Source: DASYUM01 sp036001225 (lineage in GTDB: Bacteria > Methylomirabilota > Methylomirabilia > Rokubacteriales > DASRDR01). From it: 28,508 bases of DNA. Below, in pieces: positions 14,796 through 22,070 of the stretch. Location: assembly GCA_036001225.1 (NCBI GenBank), contig DASYUM010000270.1, positions 1-28,508 of the forward strand, read 5' to 3'. How positions within the stretch are numbered: the stretch's first letter is position 1; each line of letters starts with the position of its first letter. The position numbers and the translations under genes are program-made. The notes under the pieces are model-generated. The model did no database searches. It was given only the letters and a program-made list of their open reading frames with translations, and was not told the origin of the DNA.

Positions 14796-15536
14796 TCAGC
14801 GGAGGTCCTGCTCCTGGAGCGCCCGGTCCACGGCTCGCCCGGCGGCGAAGCGAGGCCGGCCGGTCGCCGTCGCCAGTGAGCGGCCGAAATGAGCTTCCAG
14901 GCGGCGCTGCACCACGCCCCACAGCGTCGTCAGCACCAGGTAGTAGAGGGCGGCCACGACGAAGATCTCCAGCACCTTGAACTCGACCTGGATCAGCATT
15001 TGCCCGCGCCGGAGTAGCTCTTCCATCGAGATCACTGACGTTATCGAGGTGGTCTTCAGGAGCCCGTTGAAGTTGTTGCCGAGGGGTGGAATGATCACGC
15101 GCGCCGCCTGCGGCATCACCACCAGGCGCATCAGGGTCGGGTACGTCATGCCGACCGCCCGCGCCGCGTCGAATTGGCCACGCGGAACGGAGAGGATGCC
15201 GGCCCGGATGATCTCGGACAGATACGCGCCCTCGTTGAGGCTCAGGCCGATCAGGGCCGACTGCACGACCGTGAGGCGGAGGCCGAGCTGCGGCAGGCCC
15301 GTGTAGATGATGATGAGCTGGACCAGGAGCGGGGTGCCGCGCATCAGCCAGATGTAGAAGCGGGCCACGCTCTGAAGCGCGCGGTGGCGCGACATGTTCA
15401 GCAGCGCCGCCACCAGGCCGAGGGCGAGCCCGAGGCTCATGGTGACGACCGAGAGCCAGACGGTCGTCCATGCCCCCTCCAGCAGGTAGCCGCTCACGAG
15501 GTAGCGGGAAAACGCACCCCAGTCCCACCCGGGCAT
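14796..15536 (-). CDS. Amino acid ABC transporter permease (His/Glu/Gln/Arg/opine family)
   Basis: The 246-residue inner-membrane protein belongs to the HisM/GlnP permease family. It begins WDWGAFSRYLVSGYLLEGAW, has the typical RGTPLLVQLIIIYTGLP segment, about five membrane spans, and the EAA loop region GQFDAARAVGMTYPTLMRLV. It probably forms a homodimer, since only one permease is encoded here. It is followed after 5 bases by the ATPase and preceded, 162 bases away, by the binding-protein gene; the gap holds a hairpin repeat at 15547-15640. The ribosome site is weak (AGCGGGA). The substrate class, polar amino acid or similar, comes from family membership only. Confidence 0.93.
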   Translation of the reverse strand: MPGWDWGAFSRYLVSGYLLEGAWTTVWLSVVTMSLGLALGLVAALLNMSRHRALQSVARFYIWLMRGTPLLVQLIIIYTGLPQLGLRLTVVQSALIGLSLNEGAYLSEIIRAGILSVPRGQFDAARAVGMTYPTLMRLVVMPQAARVIIPPLGNNFNGLLKTTSITSVISMEELLRRGQMLIQVEFKVLEIFVVAALYYLVLTTLWGVVQRRLEAHFGRSLATATGRPRFAAGRAVDRALQEQDLR

Positions 15537-15546
15537 CGCTGTCCCG

Positions 15547-15640
15547 CTAGTTCATCGGAGAGGGCCTCCACGGCCCCCTCCGAGACCCCCCCCACCTCTC
15601 GGGCTGGGTGGGTGGGCGCGGCGGCAAAGCCGCCGCTCGG
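15547..15640 (+). repeat. CTAG-starting hairpin repeat, mosaic copy 3 (type II left, type I right)
   Basis: Read on the plus strand, opposite to the surrounding genes, this copy starts CTAGTTCATC, forms a GGAGAGGGCC-TCCAC-GGCCCCCTCC hairpin, and then continues with GGGCTGGGTGGGTGGGCGC and GCGGCGGC-AAA-GCCGCCGCTCGG, the right half of the type I copies. Its left half matches the copy at 2726-2781. It lies between the binding-protein and permease genes and may reduce read-through. Confidence 0.8.
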
Positions 15641-15698
15641 ACGCTCCTCGACGCCTTCTGTGATGGGGGCATCAGCCGCTGATTACTCCCTCACGCCG

Positions 15699-16529
15699 CT
15701 ACGGGAGGTCGGGACCCTTGAGCTCCAGCGGGCGGTCGGCCGGCATCTTGGCCGCGCCCCACTTGTCGAGCAGCCGGTCGTAGGCCCCGTCTTGCCGCAT
15801 CTCGGTCAGGGCGCGGAGGACGGCGGCGGCCACGTCCTTGGAGCGGAAGGCCAGCGTCGCCGGCGAGCCCGCGAGCCCCGAGACCGCCCGCTCGAACTCG
15901 CCGCGGTCCTGGTAGAACTTGGCCGTCACGTCCACGCTCACGACGGCTTCGACCTGGCCGGCGCGCAGAGCCTGGTAGGCATCGGCGAAGGTGCTGAAGG
16001 TCCGGATCTCCATCGCCGGGAGTCCGGCGGCCTTCTGCTCGTCGTTGATCCGGTTGATCTGTCGGGACTCGTAGCCGCCGATCTCGACGGCCACCCGCTT
16101 GCCGGCCAGGTCGCGGGGGGAGGCGATCCGGCCCGGGTTGCCCTTGGGGACGGAGATGCTGACGGCCTGCAGCTCGTAGGGGATCAGGTAGAGGATCTTC
16201 GCCCGCTCCGGCGTGAAGAACATCCCGGTGATGCTCGCGTCCCAGCGCCCGCTCTGAAGCCCGGGGATGTGGGTCTCGAACCCGACGTTGACCCACTCCA
16301 TCTTGACGCCGAGGCGCCGGGCGATCTCCTCGCCCAGCTCGATCCGCATCCCTTGAAGCTTGCCGCTCGGGTCGATGAACTGGTAGGGCGGGATCGTGGC
16401 GTTGGTGGCCGCGACGAGCCTCCCGGGGTTGAGGAGCGGCGGCGAGCCGAGCGGCTGCCCGGCGGCCGGGCCCGCCGCGAATGCCGTGAGGAGCCAGACC
16501 GCCGGGGCCAGGCCACGCCATCGGTTCAT
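15699..16529 (-). CDS. Amino-acid-type ABC transporter substrate-binding protein (family 3)
   Basis: The 276-residue precursor carries a Sec signal peptide (MNRWRG, hydrophobic core, AAGQ near residue 25). The mature part is a family 3 binding protein: ATNATIPPYQFIDPSGKLQG, the MRIELGEEIARRLG helix, SITGMFFTPERAKIL in place of the usual MTITPERKK region, DLAGKRVAVEIGGYES, and VEAVVSVDVTAKF. It delivers a small, probably amino-acid-like ligand to the permease downstream. The start is ATG at 16529 with GGAGG 7 bases before it, only 13 bases after the aldo/keto reductase stop. Its place between catabolic enzymes and permease suggests that import and breakdown are co-regulated. Confidence 0.92.
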   Translation of the reverse strand: MNRWRGLAPAVWLLTAFAAGPAAGQPLGSPPLLNPGRLVAATNATIPPYQFIDPSGKLQGMRIELGEEIARRLGVKMEWVNVGFETHIPGLQSGRWDASITGMFFTPERAKILYLIPYELQAVSISVPKGNPGRIASPRDLAGKRVAVEIGGYESRQINRINDEQKAAGLPAMEIRTFSTFADAYQALRAGQVEAVVSVDVTAKFYQDRGEFERAVSGLAGSPATLAFRSKDVAAAVLRALTEMRQDGAYDRLLDKWGAAKMPADRPLELKGPDLP

Positions 16530-16542
16530 GCGCGCGCCTCCA

Positions 16543-17571
16543 TTAGGAGCCGGGGTCGGGCGGGTCGTCGATCCGCTCGCGCACCCAGCCGCTGGTGTTG
16601 TGGAAGTTCGCCACCGCCGTCCCCGGCGGATTCAGCGCGTCGAGGGTCGCCCGCAGCTCGTCGTCGGCGGTGAGGTCGACGACCTTCAGCATCTCCCCGA
16701 GCTGCTCCGGGGTCCGCGGGCCGACGATCGGCGAGGTCACCCCCGGCTGGTCCTTCAACCAGAGGAGCGCCAGCTGTCCCGGCGCCAGCCCGTACTTCGG
16801 CGCCAGCTCCGCCACCCGGGCGCCCACCGCGGCGCCCCGGCGGTTCACCCGCTGAGCATAGATTCCCGTCGGGTTCTGGGCCGCCCGTGACCCGGCGGGG
16901 AACGAGCCGTCGGCGGGGTAACGCCCGGCCAGCATCCCCATGGCGAGCGGCGACCAGGGGAGGACCCCGAGGCCATACTTCAGGCAGAGCGGGATCCGCG
17001 CGTTCTCCGCGCGCCGGTCGAGCAAGTTGTAGGGCGGCGATTCGGCGACGAAGCGGGCGTAGCCGTGCCGCTCGCTCGCCGCCAGCGCCTCCATGACCTG
17101 CCAGGCCGGATAGGTGGAGCAGCCGATGTAGCAGATCTTGCCCTGGCGGACGAGATCCGTCATCGCCTCGAGCGTCTCCTCGATGGGCGTGACCTGGCTG
17201 GCCGAGCGGTGCGTCAGATAGAGGTCGATGCGGTCGGTCTGGAGCCGCCGCAGGGAGGCCTCGCAAGCGCGCACGATGTGGTGGCGGCTCAACCCCTGAT
17301 CGTTGGGACCCGGTCCGGTCGGATAGTAGACCTTGGTCGCGAGCAGGACGTGGTCGCGCTGGCCGGTCGCCGCGAGGAACCGCCCGATGATCCGCTCGCT
17401 CTCGCCGCCGACGTAGGCGTCGGCCGTGTCGAAGAGGTTGATCCCGTGGGCGATCGCGGCCTCCATGATCCGGCCGGCGGTCTCCTCGGCGGTCATGTCG
17501 CCGAAGTTCCCGGTGCCCAGCGTCAGGCACGAGATCCGGATTCCCGCGCGGCCGAGCTGCCGGTACACCAT
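16543..17571 (-). CDS. Aldo/keto reductase family oxidoreductase
   Basis: This 342-residue NADPH-dependent TIM-barrel reductase has the complete catalytic tetrad: D48 in INLFDTADAY, Y53, K80 in LLATKVYY, and H121 in DLYLTHRS. It also has the N-terminal strand TLGTGNFGDM and the cofactor-binding SPIVGPRTPEQLGEML. It belongs to the AKR group related to YajO/Kv-beta. The start is ATG at 17571 with GGGGAGG 6 bases upstream; the open frame extends further but overlaps the peptidase gene. It is 20 bases downstream of the M20-like gene and 13 bases upstream of the binding-protein gene, so it is in the same operon. Its carbonyl substrate is unknown. Confidence 0.93.
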   Translation of the reverse strand: MVYRQLGRAGIRISCLTLGTGNFGDMTAEETAGRIMEAAIAHGINLFDTADAYVGGESERIIGRFLAATGQRDHVLLATKVYYPTGPGPNDQGLSRHHIVRACEASLRRLQTDRIDLYLTHRSASQVTPIEETLEAMTDLVRQGKICYIGCSTYPAWQVMEALAASERHGYARFVAESPPYNLLDRRAENARIPLCLKYGLGVLPWSPLAMGMLAGRYPADGSFPAGSRAAQNPTGIYAQRVNRRGAAVGARVAELAPKYGLAPGQLALLWLKDQPGVTSPIVGPRTPEQLGEMLKVVDLTADDELRATLDALNPPGTAVANFHNTSGWVRERIDDPPDPGS

Positions 17572-17591
17572 GTGGGCCTCCCCGGTGACGC

Positions 17592-18890
17592 CTAACCGGC
17601 GTCGCACCAGTCCGCAACCAGACGCGCGGTGACCGCGATCGCCTGGAGATACTCCGCCACGTCCACCCACTCGTCGTGCCCGCCGGCCTGGCTCAGATCC
17701 CCCGCCCGCGGCCCGAAACCCACGGTCGGGATGCCCGCGTGCAGGATCGGGTGGCCGATGTCGCTCGACGCGTGGAGGGCGTTCAGGACGGGCTCGCGCC
17801 CGGTCACCGCGCCGATCGTGCCGCGAAGATCACGATAGAGCGGGTGGTCCCGGCCGACCTCGGCGCCGGCGGCGCCGAAGAGCCAGTCGAGAGTGGGCGG
17901 GTCGCCGCGGAGCCACGGGTCCCCGGCGGCGGCGGCGCCGAGCGTCTCGGCGACCTCCGCCTGCACGGACTCCATCGACTCGCCGGGCGGGAACGTGATC
18001 GAGCCCGCCAGCACGCACGTGTCGCTGGCTCGCCCGAGGCGGTCGGGCGCACCGGCGTGGACGTAGGCGAGCTGGAGGTTGGTCGCGCGGCCGATGGCCG
18101 CCTCGATCGCCGGATGACGGACGCGGGCGGCCCGGCGGTCGGCACATGCCCGGAGCGCGATCGCCAGGACGGCCACTTTCTCGATGGGATCGACGGCCCG
18201 GTGGGCGAACGGCGTCTGCTCCGGCTCGCGGGTGTCGGCCGGTCGACCCCGGACCGTCACCCGGAAGCGGAGCAAGCCCGGGGTCGCGGCTTTGATCTCC
18301 GCCAGGCCATGCCCGGACTCCGCCGGGTGGAGATAGACGGCGGCGTCGGCGCGATGCCCGCGGCCGAGCACGGCGACGATGCCTCGCGCGTCCCGCTTGC
18401 TCGGCGAGCTCGCGGCGATCAGGCCGCCCCGCGGCGTGAGGCCGGCGTCCCGCAGCGCGTCCAGCGCGCCGACCATGATGGCCACGCCGGCCAGGTCATC
18501 GGCCACCCCCCAGCCGCGTACCCGGCCGTCCTCGATCACGCCCGCGAACGGCGGGTGGCGCCAGCGCTCGGTCCCGGCGACGGGCTCCACGTCGGGGTGG
18601 GCGAAGAGGAGGAGCCGGACGGCGTGCGCGTCGCCGAGGCAGCCCACCACGGCGGTCCGCTCGCCCGCTTCCTCGCCGTCTCGGACGAACTGGTGCGGGA
18701 GGGCGAGGTCGCGGGGGGCGTAGCGGAATGTCTCGACGCGGCAGCCGGCGTCATCCAGGGCCGCCGCGACGAGCGCCTGGGTGGCCGCTTCCCCGGCCCG
18801 GGCCACGCGCACCAGCTCCTGAAGCCGGCGGACGCTCCGCTCGCTGCCGCGGTCGACCGCGGCTGAGACCCGGGCCGGGCGGTCCGCCAT
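17592..18890 (-). CDS. M20-family metallopeptidase-like protein lacking the Glu-Glu motif
   Basis: The 432-residue protein has the M20 (ArgE/DapE/CPG2) architecture. The first metal motif FAHPDVEPV supplies H98 and D100, the bridging aspartate lies in WGVADDLAGV (D131 or D132), the inserted dimerisation domain starts near 200, and the final histidine motif is AGGHDEWVDV. The usual catalytic pair in an (S/D)-E-E motif is replaced by SSPSKRDARG (S164-D167), so ordinary hydrolase activity is doubtful. Start ATG 18890 gives the expected family beginning and has no ribosome site. An alternative ATG at 18929, with GGGTGA upstream, would add 13 residues. It heads the cluster with the reductase and amino-acid importer. 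Confidence 0.82.
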   Translation of the reverse strand: MADRPARVSAAVDRGSERSVRRLQELVRVARAGEAATQALVAAALDDAGCRVETFRYAPRDLALPHQFVRDGEEAGERTAVVGCLGDAHAVRLLLFAHPDVEPVAGTERWRHPPFAGVIEDGRVRGWGVADDLAGVAIMVGALDALRDAGLTPRGGLIAASSPSKRDARGIVAVLGRGHRADAAVYLHPAESGHGLAEIKAATPGLLRFRVTVRGRPADTREPEQTPFAHRAVDPIEKVAVLAIALRACADRRAARVRHPAIEAAIGRATNLQLAYVHAGAPDRLGRASDTCVLAGSITFPPGESMESVQAEVAETLGAAAAGDPWLRGDPPTLDWLFGAAGAEVGRDHPLYRDLRGTIGAVTGREPVLNALHASSDIGHPILHAGIPTVGFGPRAGDLSQAGGHDEWVDVAEYLQAIAVTARLVADWCDAG

Positions 18891-18899
18891 GGTGAGAGG

Positions 18900-18908
18900 A
18901 ATGTACCA
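18900..18908 (-). promoter_or_regulatory. Possible extended -10 promoter of the peptidase-importer operon
   Basis: The minus strand carries TGG-TACATT ending 9 bases before ATG at 18890, with no convincing -35 box. If used, the transcript would start almost at the ATG, consistent with the missing ribosome site. Confidence 0.3.
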
Positions 18909-18952
18909 GAACTCACTGCCAGCCGGCATGGTGGTGTCACCCGGGCCGCCTC

Positions 18953-18982
18953 TTGACACGTCGCGCAACGGGGCCATACCAT
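18953..18982 (+). promoter_or_regulatory. Promoter of the small-peptide/DUF1989 operon
   Basis: A perfect TTGACA (18953-18958) is followed after 18 bases by TACCAT (18977-18982). Transcription would start near 18989, 30 bases before the ATG of the exported peptide. It faces the divergent peptidase-importer operon. Confidence 0.55.
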
Positions 18983-19018
18983 CCGCCGAGCCTGTGGCTA
19001 TCCGAAAGGGAGGGCGTC

Positions 19019-19168
19019 ATGCGCGTGAAGACGTGGGCTGTCGCGTCGCTCGCCGGTGTCCTGCTCGGCGCCTCTGTTGGCGGAGCTGCAGAGGATGCGT
19101 CAGAACCTGGCGGCGGCCGGCCAGAGGCTCGGCTGCGCGCCCTCGGGATGAGCGAGGGTCGCGCATGA
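19019..19168 (+). CDS. Small exported peptide, 49 residues, unknown function
   Basis: A very strong ribosome site (GGGAGG) precedes ATG at 19019. The first 25 residues (MRVKTWAVASLAGVLLGASV and following GGAAE) form a textbook signal peptide with an Ala-rich cleavage region, leaving only about 24 charged, unstructured-looking residues. The TGA stop overlaps the ATG of the DUF1989 gene (ATGA), so the two are coupled. I do not recognise a family. The segment after the signal peptide also reads sensibly in the next frame (LQRMRQNLAAAGQRLGCA). It may therefore be a frameshifted remnant of a longer exported protein, or a leader peptide for the next gene. Confidence 0.55.
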   Translation: MRVKTWAVASLAGVLLGASVGGAAEDASEPGGGRPEARLRALGMSEGRA

Positions 19169-19794
19169 CCCCGCCGTCGGCCGAGACGATCCCGGGCCGC
19201 GTGGTGGACGAGCGGACGATTCCCCCCGGCGGCCACTGGTCCGGCGTGGTCCGTGCCGGCCAGATCCTCCGGATCGTGGACCTCGAAGGCCGGCAGGCCG
19301 TCGACTTCCTCTGCTACAACGCCGCCGACCCGAGCGAGCGGTACAACGCCGCCGACACCATGAAGGTGGCCGGCACCATCGTCCTCACGGCCGGTCATCG
19401 TCTCTACTCGGACATGGGCCGGCCGCTCTTCACGCTCGTGGCCGACACCGCCGGGGGCCACGACACCATCGGCGGCTGCTGCAGCGCGGAGTCGAACCGC
19501 CTGCGGTACGGGGTCGAGGGGACGCCGAACTGCCGCGACAACTTCCTGCGGGCGGTCGCCCCCTTCGGCCTCGGGAAAAAGGACGTCGTGGCCAACGTGA
19601 ACTTCTTCATGAGCGTGCCGGTCGGGGCCGATGGAGCCATGGCGATCGCCGAAGGCCGCTCCCGTCCCGGCGACTACGTCGACCTGCGCGCCGAGATGGA
19701 CGCGCTCGCCGCCCTCTCCAACTGCCCGCAGATCTACAATCCGGCCAGCGGGGGCCGGCCGACGCCGATCCGCCTCGTCCTCTACGAGCCGTAG
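19165..19794 (+). CDS. DUF1989 / urea carboxylase-associated family protein
   Basis: This 209-residue protein matches the urea-carboxylase-associated (DUF1989) family, cytoplasmic proteins near urea, allophanate or amide utilisation genes. Members have been linked to carboxyguanidine or urea-amide metabolism. Characteristic wording includes IPPGGHWSGVVRAGQILRIV, LEGRQAVDFLCYNA, ERYNAADTMK, GHRLYSDMGRPLFTLV, GHDTIGGCCS and NVNFFMSVPV. The cysteine pair C158-C159-like in GGCCS and the histidines are probable ligands of a metal. It is coupled to the upstream small peptide and divergent from the peptidase/amino-acid importer cluster. No urea carboxylase or allophanate hydrolase gene is in the window. 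It converges with the DinB gene, the stop codons being separated by one base. Confidence 0.88.
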   Translation: MTPPSAETIPGRVVDERTIPPGGHWSGVVRAGQILRIVDLEGRQAVDFLCYNAADPSERYNAADTMKVAGTIVLTAGHRLYSDMGRPLFTLVADTAGGHDTIGGCCSAESNRLRYGVEGTPNCRDNFLRAVAPFGLGKKDVVANVNFFMSVPVGADGAMAIAEGRSRPGDYVDLRAEMDALAALSNCPQIYNPASGGRPTPIRLVLYEP

Positions 19795-19795
19795 G

Positions 19796-20335
19796 TCAGG
19801 TCTTCGGAAACCCCGGGGAGGCCTTCAGCCGGCGGAGCTGCTGGAGGTGGTCGCCGTCGTGGCGGGCCTGGAGCATCCACCACTGGCCGAGGTCCAGGTC
19901 GCCGAGGGCGAAGTGCCGCCATCGGAGCGCGCGCGGATCCACGGCGCCGAGGCGGTCCAAGGACTGGCGGCTCCGCTCACGCGTGGCCTTCATGTCGGCG
20001 AGCAGCTCGGCGATGGGCCGCCCCTTCTCGGGGCGGACCACCGGTGGCGCCTCGGCCGGCCCGGGCGGCCATGGCGGCAGCGGCGTGAATCCCGCGAGGT
20101 CGGCGGGGAAGGGCGCCCCTCCCGGCCCCGCCTCCTTGAGGAGCTTGGAGGTGAGCTTGCCGGTGGCGACCTCGGCGAGGGTGAGGTGATGGACGATCTC
20201 GCCCACCGACCAGTCCCGCTCGCTGGGGCGCCAGTCGGACTGCGCCTGGGAGAGGCCTTCGACCTCCGCGAGGACCTCGCGGCGGATGGCTTCCAGGTCG
20301 CGCCAGAGGGTCTCGACGGGCGGCGGCAGCGCCAT
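19796..20335 (-). CDS. DinB-family protein
   Basis: A 179-residue four-helix-bundle protein of the DinB_2-like group. The first metal histidines are in SVGEIVHHLTLAE (about 47-59) and the last in MLQARHDGDHLQQLRRL near the C-terminus, the classic H-x3-H end of the family. The open frame extends upstream into the dehydrogenase gene, but ATG at 20335 gives the family-like start PVETLWRDLEAIRREVL. It is the last gene of the operon with two redox selenoproteins and a sugar dehydrogenase, 26 bases after the latter. DinB-like proteins often act with low-molecular-weight thiols, which would fit a redox operon, but that link is inference. Confidence 0.85.
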   Translation of the reverse strand: MALPPPVETLWRDLEAIRREVLAEVEGLSQAQSDWRPSERDWSVGEIVHHLTLAEVATGKLTSKLLKEAGPGGAPFPADLAGFTPLPPWPPGPAEAPPVVRPEKGRPIAELLADMKATRERSRQSLDRLGAVDPRALRWRHFALGDLDLGQWWMLQARHDGDHLQQLRRLKASPGFPKT

Positions 20336-20361
20336 GGCGTCCGTGATGAGAGTCGCGGCGG

Positions 20362-21531
20362 CTAGGGCGCCGCGACGACACGGTGGACCGTGCCGCCAAA
20401 ACCGGTCACGTAGATCTCCCCCGCCTGGTCTTCGCCGAACGACGTGATCATGAGCGGCGCGACGAGGAGGCGAGTCACCGTCCGGTTCTGCAGGAGGAAG
20501 ATCTCTCCCGAGCAGAAGTCGCCGAAGACGTATGACCCGGGCGGGAGGCTCGACCGGGTGCCGCGGTAGACGTACCCGCCGATGATCGAGCACCGACGGC
20601 CCGTGTGGCCGTACTCGGCGATCGGCGGGATGAACCCGGGAAGGCCGCACAGGGCCGGGTCGAGGTTGGTGCAGAGCGTCCCCTCGAAGACGCGCCACCC
20701 GTAGTTGCCGCCCCGCCGGATGATGTCGACCTCTTCCCGGGCATTCTGACCCACGTCCCCCGCGTAGAGCTGCCCCGTGGCGCGGTCGAACGAGAAGCGC
20801 CACGGGTTCCGGAGCCCGAGGGCCCAGATCTCGTCGCGTCCGGGAATCGAGCCGAAGAAGGGGTTGCCGGGGGGCGACGAGTACGGCTTGGTCGGGCTGG
20901 TGGGGCGGTCGACGTCGATCCGCAGGAGCTTCCCGAGCAGGGTCTCGAGGTTCTGGGCGCGGTTCCCCGGATCGTTGCCGGCCCCCCCGTCGCCGAACGC
21001 GATGTACAGGAAGCCGTCGGGTCCGAACTCGATCATCCCGCCGTTGTGGTTGACGAATGGCTGGGCCACGGCGAGAATCCGGAGCTCGGCCGGGTCGGCG
21101 ACGTTGGGGTTGGTGGCCGACACCCGGTACTGCGCGATGATCGTCGCGCCGTCGGGCCGGCGCGTGTAGTTGACGAAGAAGCGGCGATTCTGGGCGAAGC
21201 GGGGATGGAAGGCCAGGCCGAGGAGGCCGCGCTCACCTCCCGCCAGCACCTTCGGGCGGATGTCGAGGAAGACACTCGGGGTCGTCGCTCCTGGCCGAAG
21301 CACCTTGATGCGCCCGGGCTGCTCCAGGATGAACAGCCGGTTGCTTCGGTCTCGCGGGTGGGTCACGTAGGTGGGGAACGACAGGCCGCCGGCCACCAGC
21401 CGGAGCTGGATGCGGGGGGCGGCCGGGTCCGGCTCGGCCGCCCCGGCGGAGAGCCCGAGCGTGAGCGCGGCGGCCACGGCCAGCCCGCCCAGCTGCCGGT
21501 CGACGGGCGGTGTGGACCGGGAGCGCCTCAC
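20362..21531 (-). CDS. PQQ-dependent sugar dehydrogenase (glucose/sorbosone dehydrogenase fold)
   Basis: This exported six-bladed beta-propeller oxidoreductase resembles soluble glucose dehydrogenase. The 389-residue precursor has an N-terminal basic stretch and hydrophobic signal (LAVAAALTLGLSAGAA). Family motifs are LFILEQPGRIKV, RGLLGLAFHP, NHNGGMIEFGPDGFLYIAFG (candidate catalytic H162), EIWALGLRNPWRFSFD, GDVGQNAREEVDII and GGNYGWRVFEG. It would use PQQ to oxidise a sugar or aldehyde outside the cytoplasmic membrane. The start is GTG at 21531, overlapping the TGA of the TlpA-like gene (GTGA), so it is translationally coupled to the redox pair upstream. PQQ synthesis genes are not in view. 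Confidence 0.92.
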   Translation of the reverse strand: MRRSRSTPPVDRQLGGLAVAAALTLGLSAGAAEPDPAAPRIQLRLVAGGLSFPTYVTHPRDRSNRLFILEQPGRIKVLRPGATTPSVFLDIRPKVLAGGERGLLGLAFHPRFAQNRRFFVNYTRRPDGATIIAQYRVSATNPNVADPAELRILAVAQPFVNHNGGMIEFGPDGFLYIAFGDGGAGNDPGNRAQNLETLLGKLLRIDVDRPTSPTKPYSSPPGNPFFGSIPGRDEIWALGLRNPWRFSFDRATGQLYAGDVGQNAREEVDIIRRGGNYGWRVFEGTLCTNLDPALCGLPGFIPPIAEYGHTGRRCSIIGGYVYRGTRSSLPPGSYVFGDFCSGEIFLLQNRTVTRLLVAPLMITSFGEDQAGEIYVTGFGGTVHRVVAAP

Positions 21532-22070
21532 CGCTTCGGGGCCGAGTCCACCAGGCTCTCGATGAGCGCGCGCGCCTCGGGCGAGTCCCAGGCGCGAGGG
21601 CCGACGATGCGCGCGAGAAGCTGCCCCTGCCGATCGATGAAGTAGAGGGTCGGCGGGCCCCAGACCCCGTACAGCTTGCCCGTCACCTCACCGCTCTGGT
21701 CCAGGAGAACCGGCGCGACGTAGCCGCGCTCGCGGGCGACCTGCTTCACCTTGCCGGGATCCTCGCGGAAGCTGACGAGCACCAGCTCGAATCCCTTGGC
21801 CTTGAACTCGGTGTAGAGCTTGTTGAGGGGAGGCAACTCCTCCCGGCAACTCGGTCACCAGGTGGCCCAGAAGAAGAGGAGCACCACCCTGCCGCGCAGG
21901 TCCACCAGCCGGACCGTCTTGCCGTTGAGATCCGGCAGCGCGAAGGCCGGCGCGGGCTTCGGGGGGTCGTAGGTCTGGGCCTCCAGCGCGGCGAAGTCCG
22001 GGCGGGCGCCGAGCGCCGAGCCCGCGGAGAGCGCGAGGACGAGCGCGGCGGCGACCATCCGGGGCGTCAC
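21528..22070 (-). CDS. TlpA-like thioredoxin-fold selenoprotein (UxxC)
   Basis: The frame runs through one in-frame TGA at 21855-21857. Decoded as selenocysteine it gives 180 residues: signal peptide (MTPRMVAAALVLALSAGSAL), PAPAFALPDLNGKTVRLVDL, RVVLLFFWATW, then U72-P-S-C75, REELPPLNKLYTEFK, a central strand ELVLVSFRED, and the cis-proline loop GVWGPPTLYFIDRQG. The TGA falls precisely on the first cysteine of the W-C-x-x-C motif of TlpA/ResA-type reductases, and both sides stay perfectly in frame. A SECIS-like hairpin follows (21822-21850). I chose GTG at 22070, overlapping the peroxiredoxin TGA and with GGGAG 8 bases upstream; ATG at 22058 would lack the basic residue. Without Sec insertion the product ends at residue 71 before the fold is complete. 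Confidence 0.87.
21822..21850 (-). promoter_or_regulatory. SECIS-like hairpin of the TlpA-like gene
   Basis: After the UGA and 4 spacer bases the RNA can form GUUG/CAAC, a 2x2 internal loop, then GGGAGG/CCUCCC closed by the five-base loop AGUUG. The apical loop begins 16 bases after the UGA and has G in its second position followed by U. This fits the bacterial SECIS pattern (short upper stem, G in the first two loop bases, 16-37 bases from the UGA). Confidence 0.65.

Noticed and set aside
13999..15528. Fusion of permease and ATPase as one 509-codon protein
   Set aside because: The first half is the permease gene read in the wrong frame. The true permease frame has membrane spans and the EAA loop and stops 5 bases before the ATPase ATG.
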